A stretch of 40,273 nucleotides of DNA from an uncultured Succinivibrionaceae bacterium (GCA_944389835.1 CALXNU010000013.1:1-40273), one strand, 5' to 3'; counted from the stretch's first letter, positions 9,736 to 20,203 are shown. Numbers and translations: made by a program. The notes: generated from the sequence alone by a model not told the origin.

Positions 9736-10980
9736 ATGTTATTGGCATTATTTAAGAAAATTGCGCCAATGTTTGAGAAGGACGGCATCCTACAGGTGCT
9801 CTATCCTCTTTACGAAGGTGCATTCACTTTATTCTTTACTCCAGGAAAAGTAACTACTGGAAGAACCCATGTTCGCGACTTTATTGATTTAAAGCGCATC
9901 ATGATTATTGTTTGTATCGCTGCTATCCCAACTATGATTTTAGGTTGGTATAACGTAGGTGATCAAACAATTATGGCTTTGGCATCAATGCCAAATGGTC
10001 AGGAGATTGCAGAAACCTCCTATCGTTTATTTAGCTACGACTATCACTTTGCCATTGTGCAAATGTTAGGTGGTTCACTTACTGCTGATGCTGGACTTTA
10101 CAGCAAGTTCTTAATCGGTATTGTGCACTTCCTTCCAATTTACATTGTGGTCTTTGCAGTCGGTGCTTTCTGGGAAGTTTTATTCTGCATCGTAAGACAC
10201 CATGAGGTAAACGAGGGCTTCTTCGTTACTTCCTTGCTTTTTGCCTTGATCGTTCCTCCATCAATTCCTTTATGGCAGGCTGCTTTAGGTATTTCCTTTG
10301 GTGTAGTCATTGCCAAGGAGTTATTCGGTGGTACCGGTCGTAACTTCATGAATCCGGCATTAGCAGGTCGTGCTTTCCTCTTCTTCGCTTATCCTGCCAA
10401 CATTTCAGGTACCAATTGCTGGGTTCCTGTAGATGGTTTCTCAGGTGCAACTCCTTTAGCTCAATGGGCAGAAGGTGGTGAGGCTGCCTTATTAAACTTT
10501 GCAGGTGAAAAGATCACTTGGATGGATGCCTTTATTGGTAACATTCCAGGCTGTATCGGTGAAGGTTCAACCCTCATGATCTTAGTTGGCGCTGTCATTT
10601 TATTAGTAACTGGCATTGCCTCCTGGCGTATCATGGCAGGTATCTTAATTGGTGCCTTCGTGACCTCTTCATTGTTCAATACCATCGGTTCTGAGACTAA
10701 TTTAATGCTCTCCATGCCAATCTTATGGCACATCGTCTTAGGTGGTTTCGCCTTTGGTGCTGTATTTATGGCAACCGATCCGGTATCCTCCGCTTTCACT
10801 TCCAAAGGCAAGTGGGCATTTGGCGCTTTAATCGGCGTTATGGTAGTGCTGATCCGTGTAGTCAACCCAGCTTACCCAGAGGGCATGATGTTAGCAATTC
10901 TCTTTGCTAACTGCTGTGCACCTTTGTTCGACTACTTAGCTGCTCAGCGCAACATCAAGAGGAGACTGAGCCGTGCTTAA
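9736..10980 (+). CDS. nqrB: Na+-translocating NADH:quinone reductase subunit B
   Basis: NqrB is the large membrane subunit; it carries riboflavin and a covalently bound FMN and takes part in sodium movement. The ATG at 9736 is chosen because GGAGGG (9722-9727) lies 8 bases upstream and it gives the standard N-terminus ([16 protein letters not shown], then [14 protein letters not shown]); an earlier in-frame start would overlap nqrA. The protein has 414 residues and about ten membrane segments. The flavinylation motif SGAT is at 236-239, so Thr239 should carry FMN. The neighbouring [17 protein letters not shown] (198-214) is also family-typical. It overlaps nqrC by eight bases. Confidence 0.97.
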   Translation: MLLALFKKIAPMFEKDGILQVLYPLYEGAFTLFFTPGKVTTGRTHVRDFIDLKRIMIIVCIAAIPTMILGWYNVGDQTIMALASMPNGQEIAETSYRLFSYDYHFAIVQMLGGSLTADAGLYSKFLIGIVHFLPIYIVVFAVGAFWEVLFCIVRHHEVNEGFFVTSLLFALIVPPSIPLWQAALGISFGVVIAKELFGGTGRNFMNPALAGRAFLFFAYPANISGTNCWVPVDGFSGATPLAQWAEGGEAALLNFAGEKITWMDAFIGNIPGCIGEGSTLMILVGAVILLVTGIASWRIMAGILIGAFVTSSLFNTIGSETNLMLSMPILWHIVLGGFAFGAVFMATDPVSSAFTSKGKWAFGALIGVMVVLIRVVNPAYPEGMMLAILFANCCAPLFDYLAAQRNIKRRLSRA

Positions 10981-11767
10981 CTTAAAGCAATATAAAGATT
11001 CCCCAGTCGGAACATTAGTCATCATCGTTGCTTTCTGCTTGGTGTGCTCCGTATTGGTATCTTCTGCTGTCGTAGCATTAGGACCATTTAAGGCCGCAGC
11101 TGAGGCTAATGATAGACAGGTCAGCATCCTAAGAGTTTCTGGTTATGATCCAGGCGATGCTGTGGCACAAACTTATGCTGATCATATCGAAGCTCATCTT
11201 TTAGATGTAGAAAAGGGTGTGTTTGTTGAAGAGATGCAAGATCAAGCCGATGGCTATAATTTTGCTTCCTTAAGCCGCAAGCCAGAGACTTCAACTGCCA
11301 TTCCTGCTGAAAAGGATGTTGCAGGCTTAAGAGTTCGCGCAACCTATATGCCAGTCTACTTTGTAAAGGATGACGCAGGTGTGGTTACTCGTATCATTCT
11401 CCCATTCTATGGTAAGGCTTTGTGGTCAACCGCTTATGGCTATGTTGCCGTAGATACTGATGGTAATACCATTAGAGCTGTAACCTTCTACAGCCATGGT
11501 GAGACTGCAGGTTTAGGTGGTGAGATTGACAATCCACGTTGGCAAGCTCTCTGGGTCGATAAGAAGATCGAGAATGCCGATGGCGCTTATAGCTTTGTCA
11601 TTAAGAAGAATGCCGATCATGAAGGCGTAGGTAAGGACTTTGAGGTCGATAGCCTCTCTGGTGCTACCTTAACCTCTCGTGGTGTTGATAATGCTGTAAG
11701 ATACTGGCTTGGCGATGCTTATAAGCCATTCCTCGATAACGTTCGCAAGGGGGAGATCATTAAATGA
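10973..11767 (+). CDS. nqrC: Na+-translocating NADH:quinone reductase subunit C
   Basis: NqrC is a single-span subunit with a large periplasmic FMN-binding domain that relays electrons to the membrane part. The start is a GTG at 10973, with AGAGGAG eight bases upstream, inside the end of nqrB. The 264-residue protein has one N-terminal membrane segment (about 14-37). The periplasmic domain shows GYGLWST-like [13 protein letters not shown] (148-160), [11 protein letters not shown] (175-185) and the flavinylation motif SGAT at 229-232, so Thr232 should carry FMN. The flavin transferase ApbE that attaches FMN is not encoded next to the operon. The stop overlaps the nqrD start (ATGA). Confidence 0.96.
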   Translation: MLNLKQYKDSPVGTLVIIVAFCLVCSVLVSSAVVALGPFKAAAEANDRQVSILRVSGYDPGDAVAQTYADHIEAHLLDVEKGVFVEEMQDQADGYNFASLSRKPETSTAIPAEKDVAGLRVRATYMPVYFVKDDAGVVTRIILPFYGKALWSTAYGYVAVDTDGNTIRAVTFYSHGETAGLGGEIDNPRWQALWVDKKIENADGAYSFVIKKNADHEGVGKDFEVDSLSGATLTSRGVDNAVRYWLGDAYKPFLDNVRKGEIIK

Positions 11768-12426
11768 GTGATGTAAAGAGCCCTACCTGGAAGGAGGCCT
11801 TACTAGATCCGCTCATTGCCAATAACCCGGTAATGATTCAGGTCTTAGGTATCTGTTCCACCTTAGCAGTAACTTCAAGCATGAAGACTGCATTCGTCAT
11901 GGGCTTATCCGTGACTGCAGTTACAGCCATCTCAAATTTTGCGGTGTCTGCAACTCGTAACTATATTCCAAGCTCAGTGCGTATTATCGCTCAGATGACC
12001 GTAATCGCCTCCTTGGTAATTTTAGTTGACCAGATCTTAAAAGCTTTTGCTTATGATCTGTCAAAGCAATTGTCCGTATACGTTGGTTTGATTATTACTA
12101 ACTGTATCGTGATGGGTCGTACTGAGGGCTTCGCTCTTAAGTATCCGCCAGTTCCATCTTTCTTTGATGGTATAGGTAATGGTCTTGGATATATGCTAGT
12201 GTTGTGCATTATCGGTACCATCCGTGAGATCTTCGGTTCAGGCTCATGGTTTGGTATTACTTTACTTGAGACCGTTAACAATGGTGGCTGGTATGTTCCA
12301 TGTGGTCTTTTAGTAATGCCACCTTGCGGCTTCTTCCTCGTTGGCTTGCTCATTTGGTTAGTTAAGTCCTTCCGTAAGGAGTTAATTGAGCCTGCTGAGT
12401 ATGATACCCATAGGGAGGATTACTAA
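11764..12426 (+). CDS. nqrD: Na+-translocating NADH:quinone reductase subunit D
   Basis: NqrD is an integral membrane subunit related to RnfE and NqrE; the NqrD/NqrE pair holds an iron centre in the middle of the membrane. The 220-residue protein has about six membrane helices. The two cysteines that bind this iron are visible at C31 (GICSTLAV) and C114 (NCIVMGR), near the positions known for Vibrio (29 and 112). The start ATG overlaps the nqrC stop, with GGGGGAGA just upstream as ribosome binding site. nqrE begins two bases after its stop. Together these spacings show a translationally coupled operon. Confidence 0.96.
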   Translation: MSDVKSPTWKEALLDPLIANNPVMIQVLGICSTLAVTSSMKTAFVMGLSVTAVTAISNFAVSATRNYIPSSVRIIAQMTVIASLVILVDQILKAFAYDLSKQLSVYVGLIITNCIVMGRTEGFALKYPPVPSFFDGIGNGLGYMLVLCIIGTIREIFGSGSWFGITLLETVNNGGWYVPCGLLVMPPCGFFLVGLLIWLVKSFRKELIEPAEYDTHREDY

Positions 12427-12428
12427 TT

Positions 12429-13028
12429 ATGCTGGAACATTATTTATCTCTATTTATAAAGAGCGTGTTCATTGAGAACATGGCTTTGGCCTTCTTCCTT
12501 GGCATGTGTACCTTCCTTGCCGTGTCAAAGAAGGTTACAACATCTGCAGGTTTAGGTGCTGCTGTGGTGATGGTGCAGATTTTATCTGTACCAGCTAATA
12601 ACCTCATTAACACCTATATCTTAATGCCAGATGCTTTAATGCCAGGCTTAGATCTGTCATTCCTTTCATTCATCACCTACATTGGTGTGATTGCAGCTAT
12701 CGTACAGATCTTAGAGATGGTGTTGGATAAGTATGTACCATCCCTCTATAGTGCCTTAGGTATTTTCCTGCCGTTAATTACCGTAAACTGCGTAATTTTC
12801 GCAGGTGTATCCTTCATGGTGCAACGTGAGTACAACTTTGCAGAGTCTGTAGTTTATGCTGCAGGTTCAGGTATTTCATGGGCTTTAGCTATCATCTTAT
12901 TAGCTGCAATCCGTGAGAGATTAAAGTACTCTGATGCTCCAGCAGGCTTAAGAGGCTTAGGTCTTACCTTTATTACCTCAGGACTGATGGCCATCGGCTT
13001 CATGTCCTTCTCAGGCATTCAGCTCTAA
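12429..13028 (+). CDS. nqrE: Na+-translocating NADH:quinone reductase subunit E
   Basis: NqrE is the inverted-topology partner of NqrD in the membrane core of Na+-NQR. The 199-residue length matches the family (198 in Vibrio). The iron-binding cysteines are C27 (GMCTFLAVS) and C121 (VNCVIFAG). About six membrane helices are seen. The start codon sits two bases after nqrD, with GGGAGGATTACT upstream within nqrD as the ribosome binding site. The C-terminus ends with MSFSGIQL, typical of the family. RnfA is the nearest alternative, but the complete nqrA-F context settles the call. Confidence 0.96.
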   Translation: MLEHYLSLFIKSVFIENMALAFFLGMCTFLAVSKKVTTSAGLGAAVVMVQILSVPANNLINTYILMPDALMPGLDLSFLSFITYIGVIAAIVQILEMVLDKYVPSLYSALGIFLPLITVNCVIFAGVSFMVQREYNFAESVVYAAGSGISWALAIILLAAIRERLKYSDAPAGLRGLGLTFITSGLMAIGFMSFSGIQL

Positions 13029-13037
13029 GGAGGAATC

Positions 13038-14267
13038 ATGCTTACTATCGTGTCCGGCGTGGTAATGTTTGTTGCTATCATCGTAGTCTTAGTAGCTTTG
13101 ATTTTAGTTGCTAAGCGCTTCTTAGTAAAAAGCGGTGATATCACAATTGGCATCAATGGCGATCCAAGTTTAGCCTTGACTTGCCCAGCCGGTGACAAAT
13201 TATTAAACGATCTCTCCAACAAGGGAGTCTTCGTTTCCTCAGCCTGCGGTGGCCGTGGTGCTTGCGGTCAATGCAAGGTTAAGGTTGTAAAGGGCGGTGG
13301 CGATGTGCTACCTATTGAGTATTCACACTTCACTAAGCGTCAGATCCGTGAGGGATGGCGTTTAGCCTGCCAGGTTTCCGTCAAGAATGACGTTGAAATC
13401 GAGTTACCTGCAGAGGTCTTTGGTGTTAAGAAGTGGGAGTGCACTGTTGAGTCAAATGAAAACGTTGCAACCTTTATTAAAGAGCTTCGTTTGAAGGTAC
13501 CAGAGGGCGAGGAAGTTCCATTCCGCGCTGGTGGTTACATTCAGATTGAGGCCCCTGCACATACTGTTTACTATAAGGATTTTGATATCCCAGAGCAGTA
13601 TCGCAAGGATTGGGAGCACTTTGGTTTATTTGATTTGGTATCAAAGGTTGATACTCCAACTATTCGTGCTTACTCAATGGCTAACTATCCGGATGAAAAG
13701 GGCTTAATTATGCTCAACGTCCGTATTGCAACTCCTCCACTTCGCCAGTTAAAGGAAATTCCACCTGGGATCATGTCTTCTTACATTTGGAGCTTGAAGC
13801 CTGGTGATAAGGTTACTATTTCTGGTCCATTTGGTGAGTTCTTTGCTCGTGAGACTGAAAACGAGATGGTGTTCATCGGCGGTGGTGCTGGTATGGCTCC
13901 AATGCGTTCACACATCTTCGATCAGTTAAAGCGCTTAAATACCAAGCGTAAGATTTCTTTCTGGTACGGTGCTCGTTCCTTGAAGGAAGCTTTCTACGTT
14001 GATGAGTTTGATAAGCTTGCAAAAGAGCATCCAAACTTCACTTGGCACTTAGCACTTTCAGATCCGCTTCCAGAGGATAACTGGACTGGTCTTACTGGCT
14101 TTATTGCTAATGTGTTATATGAGCAATACTTAAAGAACCACAAGAACCCAGAGGATTGTGAGTTCTACATGTGCGGTCCTCCAATGATGACCAAGAGCGC
14201 AGTAGATATGTTGCACTCCTTGGGAGTCGAAGATGAGAACATTCTCTTCGATAACTTTGGCGGTTAA
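13038..14267 (+). CDS. nqrF: Na+-translocating NADH:quinone reductase subunit F
   Basis: NqrF is the electron entry subunit: it oxidises NADH with FAD and passes electrons to a 2Fe-2S centre. The 409-residue protein has one N-terminal membrane helix (about 5-27). The 2Fe-2S domain has cysteines C70, C76, C79 and C111, the same numbering as in Vibrio. The FAD-binding RAYSMANYP starts at 210, and the NADH-binding part shows [14 protein letters not shown] and the late MCGPPMM. AAGGAGG (13027-13033) gives a strong ribosome binding site. It is the last operon gene and is followed by a terminator; apbE and nqrM, often adjacent elsewhere, are not found here. Confidence 0.97.
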   Translation: MLTIVSGVVMFVAIIVVLVALILVAKRFLVKSGDITIGINGDPSLALTCPAGDKLLNDLSNKGVFVSSACGGRGACGQCKVKVVKGGGDVLPIEYSHFTKRQIREGWRLACQVSVKNDVEIELPAEVFGVKKWECTVESNENVATFIKELRLKVPEGEEVPFRAGGYIQIEAPAHTVYYKDFDIPEQYRKDWEHFGLFDLVSKVDTPTIRAYSMANYPDEKGLIMLNVRIATPPLRQLKEIPPGIMSSYIWSLKPGDKVTISGPFGEFFARETENEMVFIGGGAGMAPMRSHIFDQLKRLNTKRKISFWYGARSLKEAFYVDEFDKLAKEHPNFTWHLALSDPLPEDNWTGLTGFIANVLYEQYLKNHKNPEDCEFYMCGPPMMTKSAVDMLHSLGVEDENILFDNFGG

Positions 14268-14277
14268 TTAGATTATG

Positions 14278-14301
14278 AGGGCTCCATTTTGGGGCCCTTT
14301 T
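14278..14301 (+). terminator. Rho-independent terminator of the nqr operon
   Basis: AGGGCTCC (14278-14285) pairs with GGGGCCCT (14291-14298), eight pairs including one G-T, around the loop ATTTT, and runs into TTTT. It lies 10 bases after the nqrF stop. Confidence 0.88.
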
Positions 14302-14391
14302 CCAATATTTAGCTCTTCTTTTTGCTTTTCTTAATAATTCTCACGTCTTTTTTCAATAAATGCGCGTATTATAGGCAGTGGAAGCATGTCT

Positions 14392-16323
14392 ATGATTAAA
14401 CTAAGTTTTAAAACGCTACTTGCGGTGTTAATTTTGATGCAAGGAAGCGTACAAGCTCAACCTGCGATGTGGGAAGCAGGTCGACTTGATTATATTAATG
14501 GTCATGCTGAGGTTGCAGCTTTTGTTAATGCAGCAGGCAACACTCAGTTGCAGGTGGTTTTGTGTTCAAAAAATGAGCCACAAAATTATCGCGTAACTTT
14601 ACTTTTGCCAAAAGTTTTTGATGTTTCACAAATTTTTGAAGTAAAAATTGAATGTGATAGTCTTAAAACCGATGCTTTTGCAGAGTTAAACGGCAATTCA
14701 CTTGAATTTCAATTAGACAGTAATGTTTATACGAGTCTTCCAGATACGCCAAATTTTACGATTACATTTAATAAAGAAGATGCACAGTATCTTGAAATTC
14801 CAGAGGTAATTGATATTCCGATGGTAGGTGCGGCTCAAGTTTTAAGCCGCGTTGCCTCAGAGTGTACGGTTTTATGTTTAAATGATGATTTTAGTTGTCG
14901 TAAAGCTTTAGTCTCTTCAGTGTTATGGCCAAGAGGAGGTTTTAGTGATGAGAGTAAAGCTGCCGCTACCCACCTTTGTACTAAGATGACTGAAGATGGA
15001 CTCGCCTTTGAGTTAACTAATGCCTGTAAGGTTACTTTAAATCGTTTTTACGAACGTGAAGGCAAAGGTCCTTTATCATTTCTTGAAGCCTTATTTGCAG
15101 ATGAGAGTGGATCATTTTCACGTTATGTAGAGCTTTGGAATCATACCGTAGGGATGATGGCCAATGGTCCGGTAGGAATTAAAGCTTATGCAGATGATAG
15201 GGAGTGGTATCTTCTTTTATATACTTTAGCAGGTGGAGAAAAAGTTATTGATTTACCGTTAAGTTATCAGCATATTTTACAGCATAGCGAAGATCCAACG
15301 ACCTTAATTTATGATATTGAAAATCGCTATGAAATGGAAAATTTAAAATATACTTCAGTTTTAATGAGGCGCAATCAAAGCTCAATTAGTATTATGAATG
15401 CTATAGATAATGCTCTGAAAGTATGGCAAGAGTTTTATCGAGATTTTACTTATGCTTTGCCTGTCTCAAGACAAGCTCAAGCTTTACGTCCTTTAATTTA
15501 TCGTGAAATGTTAATGCGGGTGTGGCGCATGGCAGGGATGCCTCAGGGGTTAAATTACCGCCCAGAGTTTGCTTTTGTGCAAGGGACGGGAGGTAAAACT
15601 GTAACTCATGAGGCTCTTGAAAAGCAATGTGCTTATTTTGAAGGTGTAAGACGCGATGAGTTTTTCTTTGCAACGCCTGATTGTATACGCGGCATTGAAA
15701 CTGGTATTCGCCATCAAGGATTTAAAAATGAATACTATGATGAAGTAATTAAAGCTTGGGATACCTTTGCTAAAGCTTGGAAGGAATCTCAATTCTATCA
15801 AGAAAGCGTTGATGATGCGGTAGGAGAGCATTTACACTCAAGCTTAGGTTTAACTTTATTATCAATGTTTCGTATTTATGGATTTGGAGATTATTTTCTT
15901 TTAAGATCTTGCATATCAACACGAGATAACGATATTTGCTCCTTTGAAGCACAACGCTCTTATAATCAATTAACGCATGAATTTCATAATAAATTAGCCT
16001 CAATTATGGCAGTTTCGCGCTCTGATGGAAAAAAATTACAAGAGTTACAAGACTTGTGGCAAAACTATCAAGACACTTTGGAATTTTATTTAAATCATGA
16101 AGTGATGCGTGGAGCTTTACCTTTGTGGAGGGCAGAGTTAGTTAAGGGAGTTTCGGCAATTGTACAGACTGATGCCATAATTAATGCACCCTATCGTGAA
16201 GAAATGCCTGATGTAACTTTAGATGGATCAGAAGATGATTTTGAAAGTATGGATAATTATGAGGTAAATTCAGAAATTGTTGACGCCCACAATATGGGAG
16301 GTATTAAGGAGCATCAACCTTAA
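14392..16323 (+). CDS. Exported protein of unknown function (about 640 residues)
   Basis: I do not recognise this protein's family. An N-terminal signal peptide is clear (MIKLSFKTLLAVLILM, then VQA before QPAMWEAG), so it is periplasmic or secreted. The ATG at 14392 is preferred because GGAAG (14380-14384) lies 7 bases upstream; the ATG at 14386 is an alternative. The mature part is mixed alpha/beta and later mostly helical, with about eleven cysteines, including SECTVLCLNDDFSCR and CISTRDNDIC, which suggests disulfides. The segment around 560-600 (SYNQLTHEFHNKL, LQDLWQNYQDTLEFY) faintly resembles LprI/DUF1311 lysozyme-inhibitor repeats, a weak guess. The C-terminus is acidic. It stands alone behind the nqr terminator. 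Confidence 0.75.
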   Translation: MIKLSFKTLLAVLILMQGSVQAQPAMWEAGRLDYINGHAEVAAFVNAAGNTQLQVVLCSKNEPQNYRVTLLLPKVFDVSQIFEVKIECDSLKTDAFAELNGNSLEFQLDSNVYTSLPDTPNFTITFNKEDAQYLEIPEVIDIPMVGAAQVLSRVASECTVLCLNDDFSCRKALVSSVLWPRGGFSDESKAAATHLCTKMTEDGLAFELTNACKVTLNRFYEREGKGPLSFLEALFADESGSFSRYVELWNHTVGMMANGPVGIKAYADDREWYLLLYTLAGGEKVIDLPLSYQHILQHSEDPTTLIYDIENRYEMENLKYTSVLMRRNQSSISIMNAIDNALKVWQEFYRDFTYALPVSRQAQALRPLIYREMLMRVWRMAGMPQGLNYRPEFAFVQGTGGKTVTHEALEKQCAYFEGVRRDEFFFATPDCIRGIETGIRHQGFKNEYYDEVIKAWDTFAKAWKESQFYQESVDDAVGEHLHSSLGLTLLSMFRIYGFGDYFLLRSCISTRDNDICSFEAQRSYNQLTHEFHNKLASIMAVSRSDGKKLQELQDLWQNYQDTLEFYLNHEVMRGALPLWRAELVKGVSAIVQTDAIINAPYREEMPDVTLDGSEDDFESMDNYEVNSEIVDAHNMGGIKEHQP

Positions 16324-16325
16324 AT

Positions 16326-16598
16326 TTAGGCATTAGCAATATAATAGAAGCAACCCATAATGCCGAGTGCTCCTAAAGCTAAAATTAAAAGGTAATTAAC
16401 AGCTCTTTGATAGCTTACGGCAAGGCAAAAGAAAATTCCCATAAATAACACGCAACTTGTAGCAGTTACGACTGATGGGAATATATAAACAAAAGCTGAC
16501 ATTACCACAGTCAGAAGAATACAAGAAAAGGCGATGTGGAGTTTTCTTTTTCGCCTAAGCTTTTCTTCTTGAAATTTATTTTTATCGTGATAAACCAA
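16326..16598 (-). CDS. Small membrane protein of unknown function
   Basis: A 90-residue protein with a basic N-terminus (KLRRKRKLHI) followed by about three hydrophobic segments (near 22-42, 44-62 and 68-88). The start is a TTG at 16598, supported by AAAGGA 8 bases upstream (16607-16612); no ATG is available before the first membrane segment. It lies downstream of dapD on the same strand, separated by 52 bases with a hairpin, and its stop is two bases from the stop of the opposing gene. No function can be named. The clear ribosome binding site, the membrane pattern and the lack of any overlapping gene argue that it is real. Confidence 0.6.
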   Translation of the reverse strand: MVYHDKNKFQEEKLRRKRKLHIAFSCILLTVVMSAFVYIFPSVVTATSCVLFMGIFFCLAVSYQRAVNYLLILALGALGIMGCFYYIANA

Positions 16599-16623
16599 AA
16601 CTAAAATCCTTTAAACCAAAGGT

Positions 16624-16645
16624 TGCAGGAGATCTCTCTCCTGCA
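16624..16645 (-). terminator. Hairpin behind dapD, possible weak terminator
   Basis: TGCAGGAGA (16624-16632) and TCTCCTGCA (16637-16645) form a perfect nine-pair stem with a four-base loop, six bases after the dapD stop. On the minus strand only ACCTTTGG follows, so the T-tract is poor; it may be an attenuator or a 3'-end protector rather than a full terminator. Confidence 0.5.
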
Positions 16646-16650
16646 GTGGA

Positions 16651-17502
16651 TTATATGCCGTTGGCTACTTCATCTTGAGCTTGACGTAAAAGCTCATTTA
16701 AGCCAATTTTAGATAAAGTTCTATCATCTACCTTCTTAACAATTATAGCGGCATATAGGGAATATTTACCATCTTTTGATGGAAGATTTCCTGAAACTAC
16801 CACAGAGTGTGGAGGAACCTTGCCGTACATAACTTCGCCTGTGGTTCTATCATAGATGCGAGTTGATTTACCAATGAACACACCCATAGAAATTACGGAG
16901 CCTTCACCGACAATCACACCCTCAACGATTTCAGATCTTGCACCAATGAAGCAATTGTCTTCAATGATAGTAGGACCTGCTTGCACTGGCTCTAATACAC
17001 CGCCGATACCAGCGCCGCCTGAGAGGTGAACGTTTTTACCCACTTGTGCACAAGAGCCTACAGTAGCCCAAGTGTCAACCATGGTACCAGAGCCTACATG
17101 AGCGCCAATATTTACAAAGGATGGCATTAACACTACGTTAGGATCGATATGGCAGCCTCTTCTGACAATAGCACCTGGAACTACTCTTAAGCCTTCTTTC
17201 ATGAAGCGCTCTTGAGTGTAACCTGCAAACTTTAAAGGTACCTTATCATAATAAGCTCCACCTGGAACTTCAGTTATAAAGTTGTTTTCAATTCTAAATG
17301 AGAGAAGAACAGCTTTTTTAACCCATTGATTGACAACCCACTGACCATCAATCTTATTGGCAACTCTTAAAGAACCATCATCTAAACCTGCTATAACTTC
17401 GTTAATGGCGTCTTTTACAGAAGGATCGACACTCTGCGCTGTAATGGCACTACGATTGTCAAAAGCACTTTCGATAATGTTAATTAACTTAGTATCGGAC
17501 AT
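16651..17502 (-). CDS. dapD: Tetrahydrodipicolinate N-succinyltransferase
   Basis: DapD transfers succinyl from succinyl-CoA to tetrahydrodipicolinate in the lysine and meso-diaminopimelate pathway, supplying peptidoglycan. The 283-residue protein (E. coli 274) has an N-terminal helical domain and a left-handed beta-helix of hexapeptide repeats, visible as [40 protein letters not shown] and [23 protein letters not shown] lies 13 bases before the ATG, rather far. It is the third gene of map-glnD-dapD, the same order as in E. coli, with 25 bases to glnD. Confidence 0.96.
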   Translation of the reverse strand: MSDTKLINIIESAFDNRSAITAQSVDPSVKDAINEVIAGLDDGSLRVANKIDGQWVVNQWVKKAVLLSFRIENNFITEVPGGAYYDKVPLKFAGYTQERFMKEGLRVVPGAIVRRGCHIDPNVVLMPSFVNIGAHVGSGTMVDTWATVGSCAQVGKNVHLSGGAGIGGVLEPVQAGPTIIEDNCFIGARSEIVEGVIVGEGSVISMGVFIGKSTRIYDRTTGEVMYGKVPPHSVVVSGNLPSKDGKYSLYAAIIVKKVDDRTLSKIGLNELLRQAQDEVANGI

Positions 17503-17527
17503 GATAAGTTATATTCTCCTATGATTA

Positions 17528-20179
17528 CTAATCTGCCTTTAAAGCTTTATAGATAGCATTTTCAACTTGAGCTTTTTCCTCGTTATTTAGAGGTTTAGCC
17601 TCTTTGTTGACAATAATAAAAAAGTCATCAGCTCTCTCACCTGTGGTGGTAATTCTTGCTGATAAAATCTGACAATTAAGGCTCCCTAAGGCTATCCCGA
17701 TCTTAGCTAATAGTCCTGGGGTGTCAAGGGTTGAAATTTCCACACTAGTATGTTCACAAGAGCTGTGCTCAAGGAAAGTAACTATCGTGGGAACATTAAA
17801 AATCTTTTTATTTTTAATAGTATTAGAGGTAGGTTTAGGAGCTTTTGGGGCTTGATTTAAGCCATTTAGTAAAGAGCGTCTTAAACTTTGTAAACGCTCA
17901 TTATCAAGTGGTAAACCATGTTGCGTCTGAAAAGTTATGGTGCACAATGATTCGTTATTGTGCAAACGAGAAATTCTAGCACTTTGTACATTCAGATTTT
18001 TCTCTGCTAATACTGTAGCAATTTGTGGAAACTTAAAGGGGCTTTCTTTTACATAAATGAAAGCTTCAGTTCCCAGATCGGGCAATTGAGCAAATAAAAT
18101 TAAAGGATCAGAACTATCTCTTGGGGTTAAGATATTTTTGGTATGCCAAGCAATTTCTTGCGGATGATAGGAGCTAAAGTAATTAATAGAAAAATTATTC
18201 CACAAAGCACGAGCTTTTTCCTCAGGTAAGCCTTTTAAGATCCTAAGTACTTGTTCTTGATTTTCACTAGCATGCAAACGCAAATCCTGTGGAGACTCAA
18301 GGCCTTGACGTAAGGCTTGGCGCGCTGCGAAATAAAGTTGCCTAAAAATTGAATCTTTCCAAGAACTCCATTCTCTATCATTAGTGGCTGCAATGTCTGC
18401 TATGGTTAGACAGTATAAGAAATTTAAATGCTCTTCATCTTGCATGAGCCTTGCAAATTCAGTGACCACATTAGGATCTGAAATATCACGTCTTAAAGCG
18501 GTCGCGGACATTAAAAGATGGTTTTGAACAAGCCAGGTAACAAGGCGGCTTTGATATTGGCTAAAGCCGTGTAATTGGCAAAAATAAGTTGCATCTTTTG
18601 CACCAACTTCTGCGTGATGTCCACCCCGACCTTTGGCAATATCATGTAAAAAGGCTGCTACATTTAAAAGTTCAGGTTCTGAGAGCTGATGGTAGACGTT
18701 TTTAAATAAAGAGTGGATAGGTGAGGTTGATTGATTGAAGAGGGCGATATTTTTAAGTACGCGAATAATATGCTCATCAACACTGAAGGTATGGAACATA
18801 TCAAATTGAGTTTGGCCTTCGATATGTTCCCATTGCATCATATAGGCAGAAAGCATACGATGCTCATGCATTAAAGGTAAAGTTGCGGTGAGGGATTTAG
18901 GATCGGCTAAGATTTGTCTGAAAAGTTTGCGACATTGAGGCATCTCTACTAGATAAAAATTAAGCGAGCGTCTTGCCTCTCTTAAGATCTTAAGACAGTT
19001 AACATGTAAACCTACAATGTCTTGAAATTGAGAAATTAAATAAAAGACCTCAAGCATTCGCCAGGGTTCTTGAAAAAAGAGCTCCGGATCTGCAATATCA
19101 ATTAAAGGACCGCGTTTTAAAAAGTTGGAGTTAATAAAATGAGGTTCGTCATTTTCTCCAAGGTGACCTGTGATCCTTAAAGTTTCAAGTTGCAAGGTCA
19201 TGGAATTAAGCTCACGGATCCTTCTTACTACCCTGAAGAAAGAGCGCATAAGTTTTTCAACAGGACGATTGCCATCATCTCCATAACCTAGAAGTTTGGC
19301 CACATTCTTTTGACTATCTAAGGTGAGCCTATTGTCTTCACGGGTAATTGAGACATGCAAGGCGTAGCGTACCGCAAATAAAAAGTCTTGGCAGGTTTTA
19401 AGCTCTTCATATTCACTTTGTGAAAGAAGACCTAGTTTTAACATATCTTCCATGGTATAGGCTTTAAAGTGAAAGTTTGCAATCCACTGCATAACTTGAA
19501 TATCTCTCAAGCCCCCTGGGTTATTTTTAATATCAGGCTCTAGCAAATAGGCCGTGTCTTTGTAGAGATGATGTCTTTCAATTTGTTCTTTTAGTTTGGC
19601 GCGTAAAAATTTTTTAGGATCCCAAAAAGTATCATTATTTAAAGCAATTTCAAGTTTATCAAAACTTTCCTGAGAGCCACAGATAAGCCTTCTTTCTAAA
19701 AGATTAGTTTCAACTGTTAAATCTTGGCGACTTTCCAAAATGGTCTCATCAATGGTTCTTACTGAAGAGCCAATATCAAGTTTTAAATCCCATAAAAAAG
19801 AGATGAAATTTTCAATAGCGTTTTTATCATCACTGCCAAGTTTTTCTTGGGTTAAAACTAAGATATCAATATCTGAGCGCAGAAATAATTCTTGACGCCC
19901 AAAGCCACCTACCGCGATTAAAGCTAAAGAAGGCTGCAAGTCTAGAGCAAAATGTTTATAAAGTTTGGTTAAAAGGCTGTCTATAAAATCAGAGCGTAAT
20001 TTTAAAAGGGTCGGGACTTTATAGCCATCATTAAAGAGCATGATTAAATGCTCATTAAAGCTATTTAATAAAGCTCTACCATCTTTTACCGTGTAATTTA
20101 AAAGATGTCCTTCAAAGGGCCAGGTTTTACGCGGATCTTTATCATGAAAATGTTGAGGAACACTAATTACCTCGTACAT
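17528..20179 (-). CDS. glnD: PII uridylyltransferase / uridylyl-removing enzyme
   Basis: GlnD senses glutamine and adds or removes UMP on the PII signalling protein, so setting glutamine synthetase activity and nitrogen control. The 883-residue length fits the family (E. coli 890). The nucleotidyltransferase motif is GGFGRQELFLRSDIDILVL (91-109), with catalytic D103 and D105. A helical linker follows, then the HD hydrolase domain (FLHDIAKGRGGHHAEVG, around 510). Two C-terminal ACT domains, beginning FIYVKESPFKFPQIA and EISTLDTPGLLAKIG, bind glutamine. GAGGG lies 7 bases before the ATG. It sits 24 bases after map. Confidence 0.97.
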   Translation of the reverse strand: MYEVISVPQHFHDKDPRKTWPFEGHLLNYTVKDGRALLNSFNEHLIMLFNDGYKVPTLLKLRSDFIDSLLTKLYKHFALDLQPSLALIAVGGFGRQELFLRSDIDILVLTQEKLGSDDKNAIENFISFLWDLKLDIGSSVRTIDETILESRQDLTVETNLLERRLICGSQESFDKLEIALNNDTFWDPKKFLRAKLKEQIERHHLYKDTAYLLEPDIKNNPGGLRDIQVMQWIANFHFKAYTMEDMLKLGLLSQSEYEELKTCQDFLFAVRYALHVSITREDNRLTLDSQKNVAKLLGYGDDGNRPVEKLMRSFFRVVRRIRELNSMTLQLETLRITGHLGENDEPHFINSNFLKRGPLIDIADPELFFQEPWRMLEVFYLISQFQDIVGLHVNCLKILREARRSLNFYLVEMPQCRKLFRQILADPKSLTATLPLMHEHRMLSAYMMQWEHIEGQTQFDMFHTFSVDEHIIRVLKNIALFNQSTSPIHSLFKNVYHQLSEPELLNVAAFLHDIAKGRGGHHAEVGAKDATYFCQLHGFSQYQSRLVTWLVQNHLLMSATALRRDISDPNVVTEFARLMQDEEHLNFLYCLTIADIAATNDREWSSWKDSIFRQLYFAARQALRQGLESPQDLRLHASENQEQVLRILKGLPEEKARALWNNFSINYFSSYHPQEIAWHTKNILTPRDSSDPLILFAQLPDLGTEAFIYVKESPFKFPQIATVLAEKNLNVQSARISRLHNNESLCTITFQTQHGLPLDNERLQSLRRSLLNGLNQAPKAPKPTSNTIKNKKIFNVPTIVTFLEHSSCEHTSVEISTLDTPGLLAKIGIALGSLNCQILSARITTTGERADDFFIIVNKEAKPLNNEEKAQVENAIYKALKAD

Positions 20180-20203
20180 GGGCTGGCCCTCTTTATTTAA
20201 AGG

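Noticed and set aside
10461-10865. 134-codon open frame antisense to nqrB
   Set aside because: Shadow of a well-conserved gene; low-complexity translation, no ribosome binding site or family resemblance.
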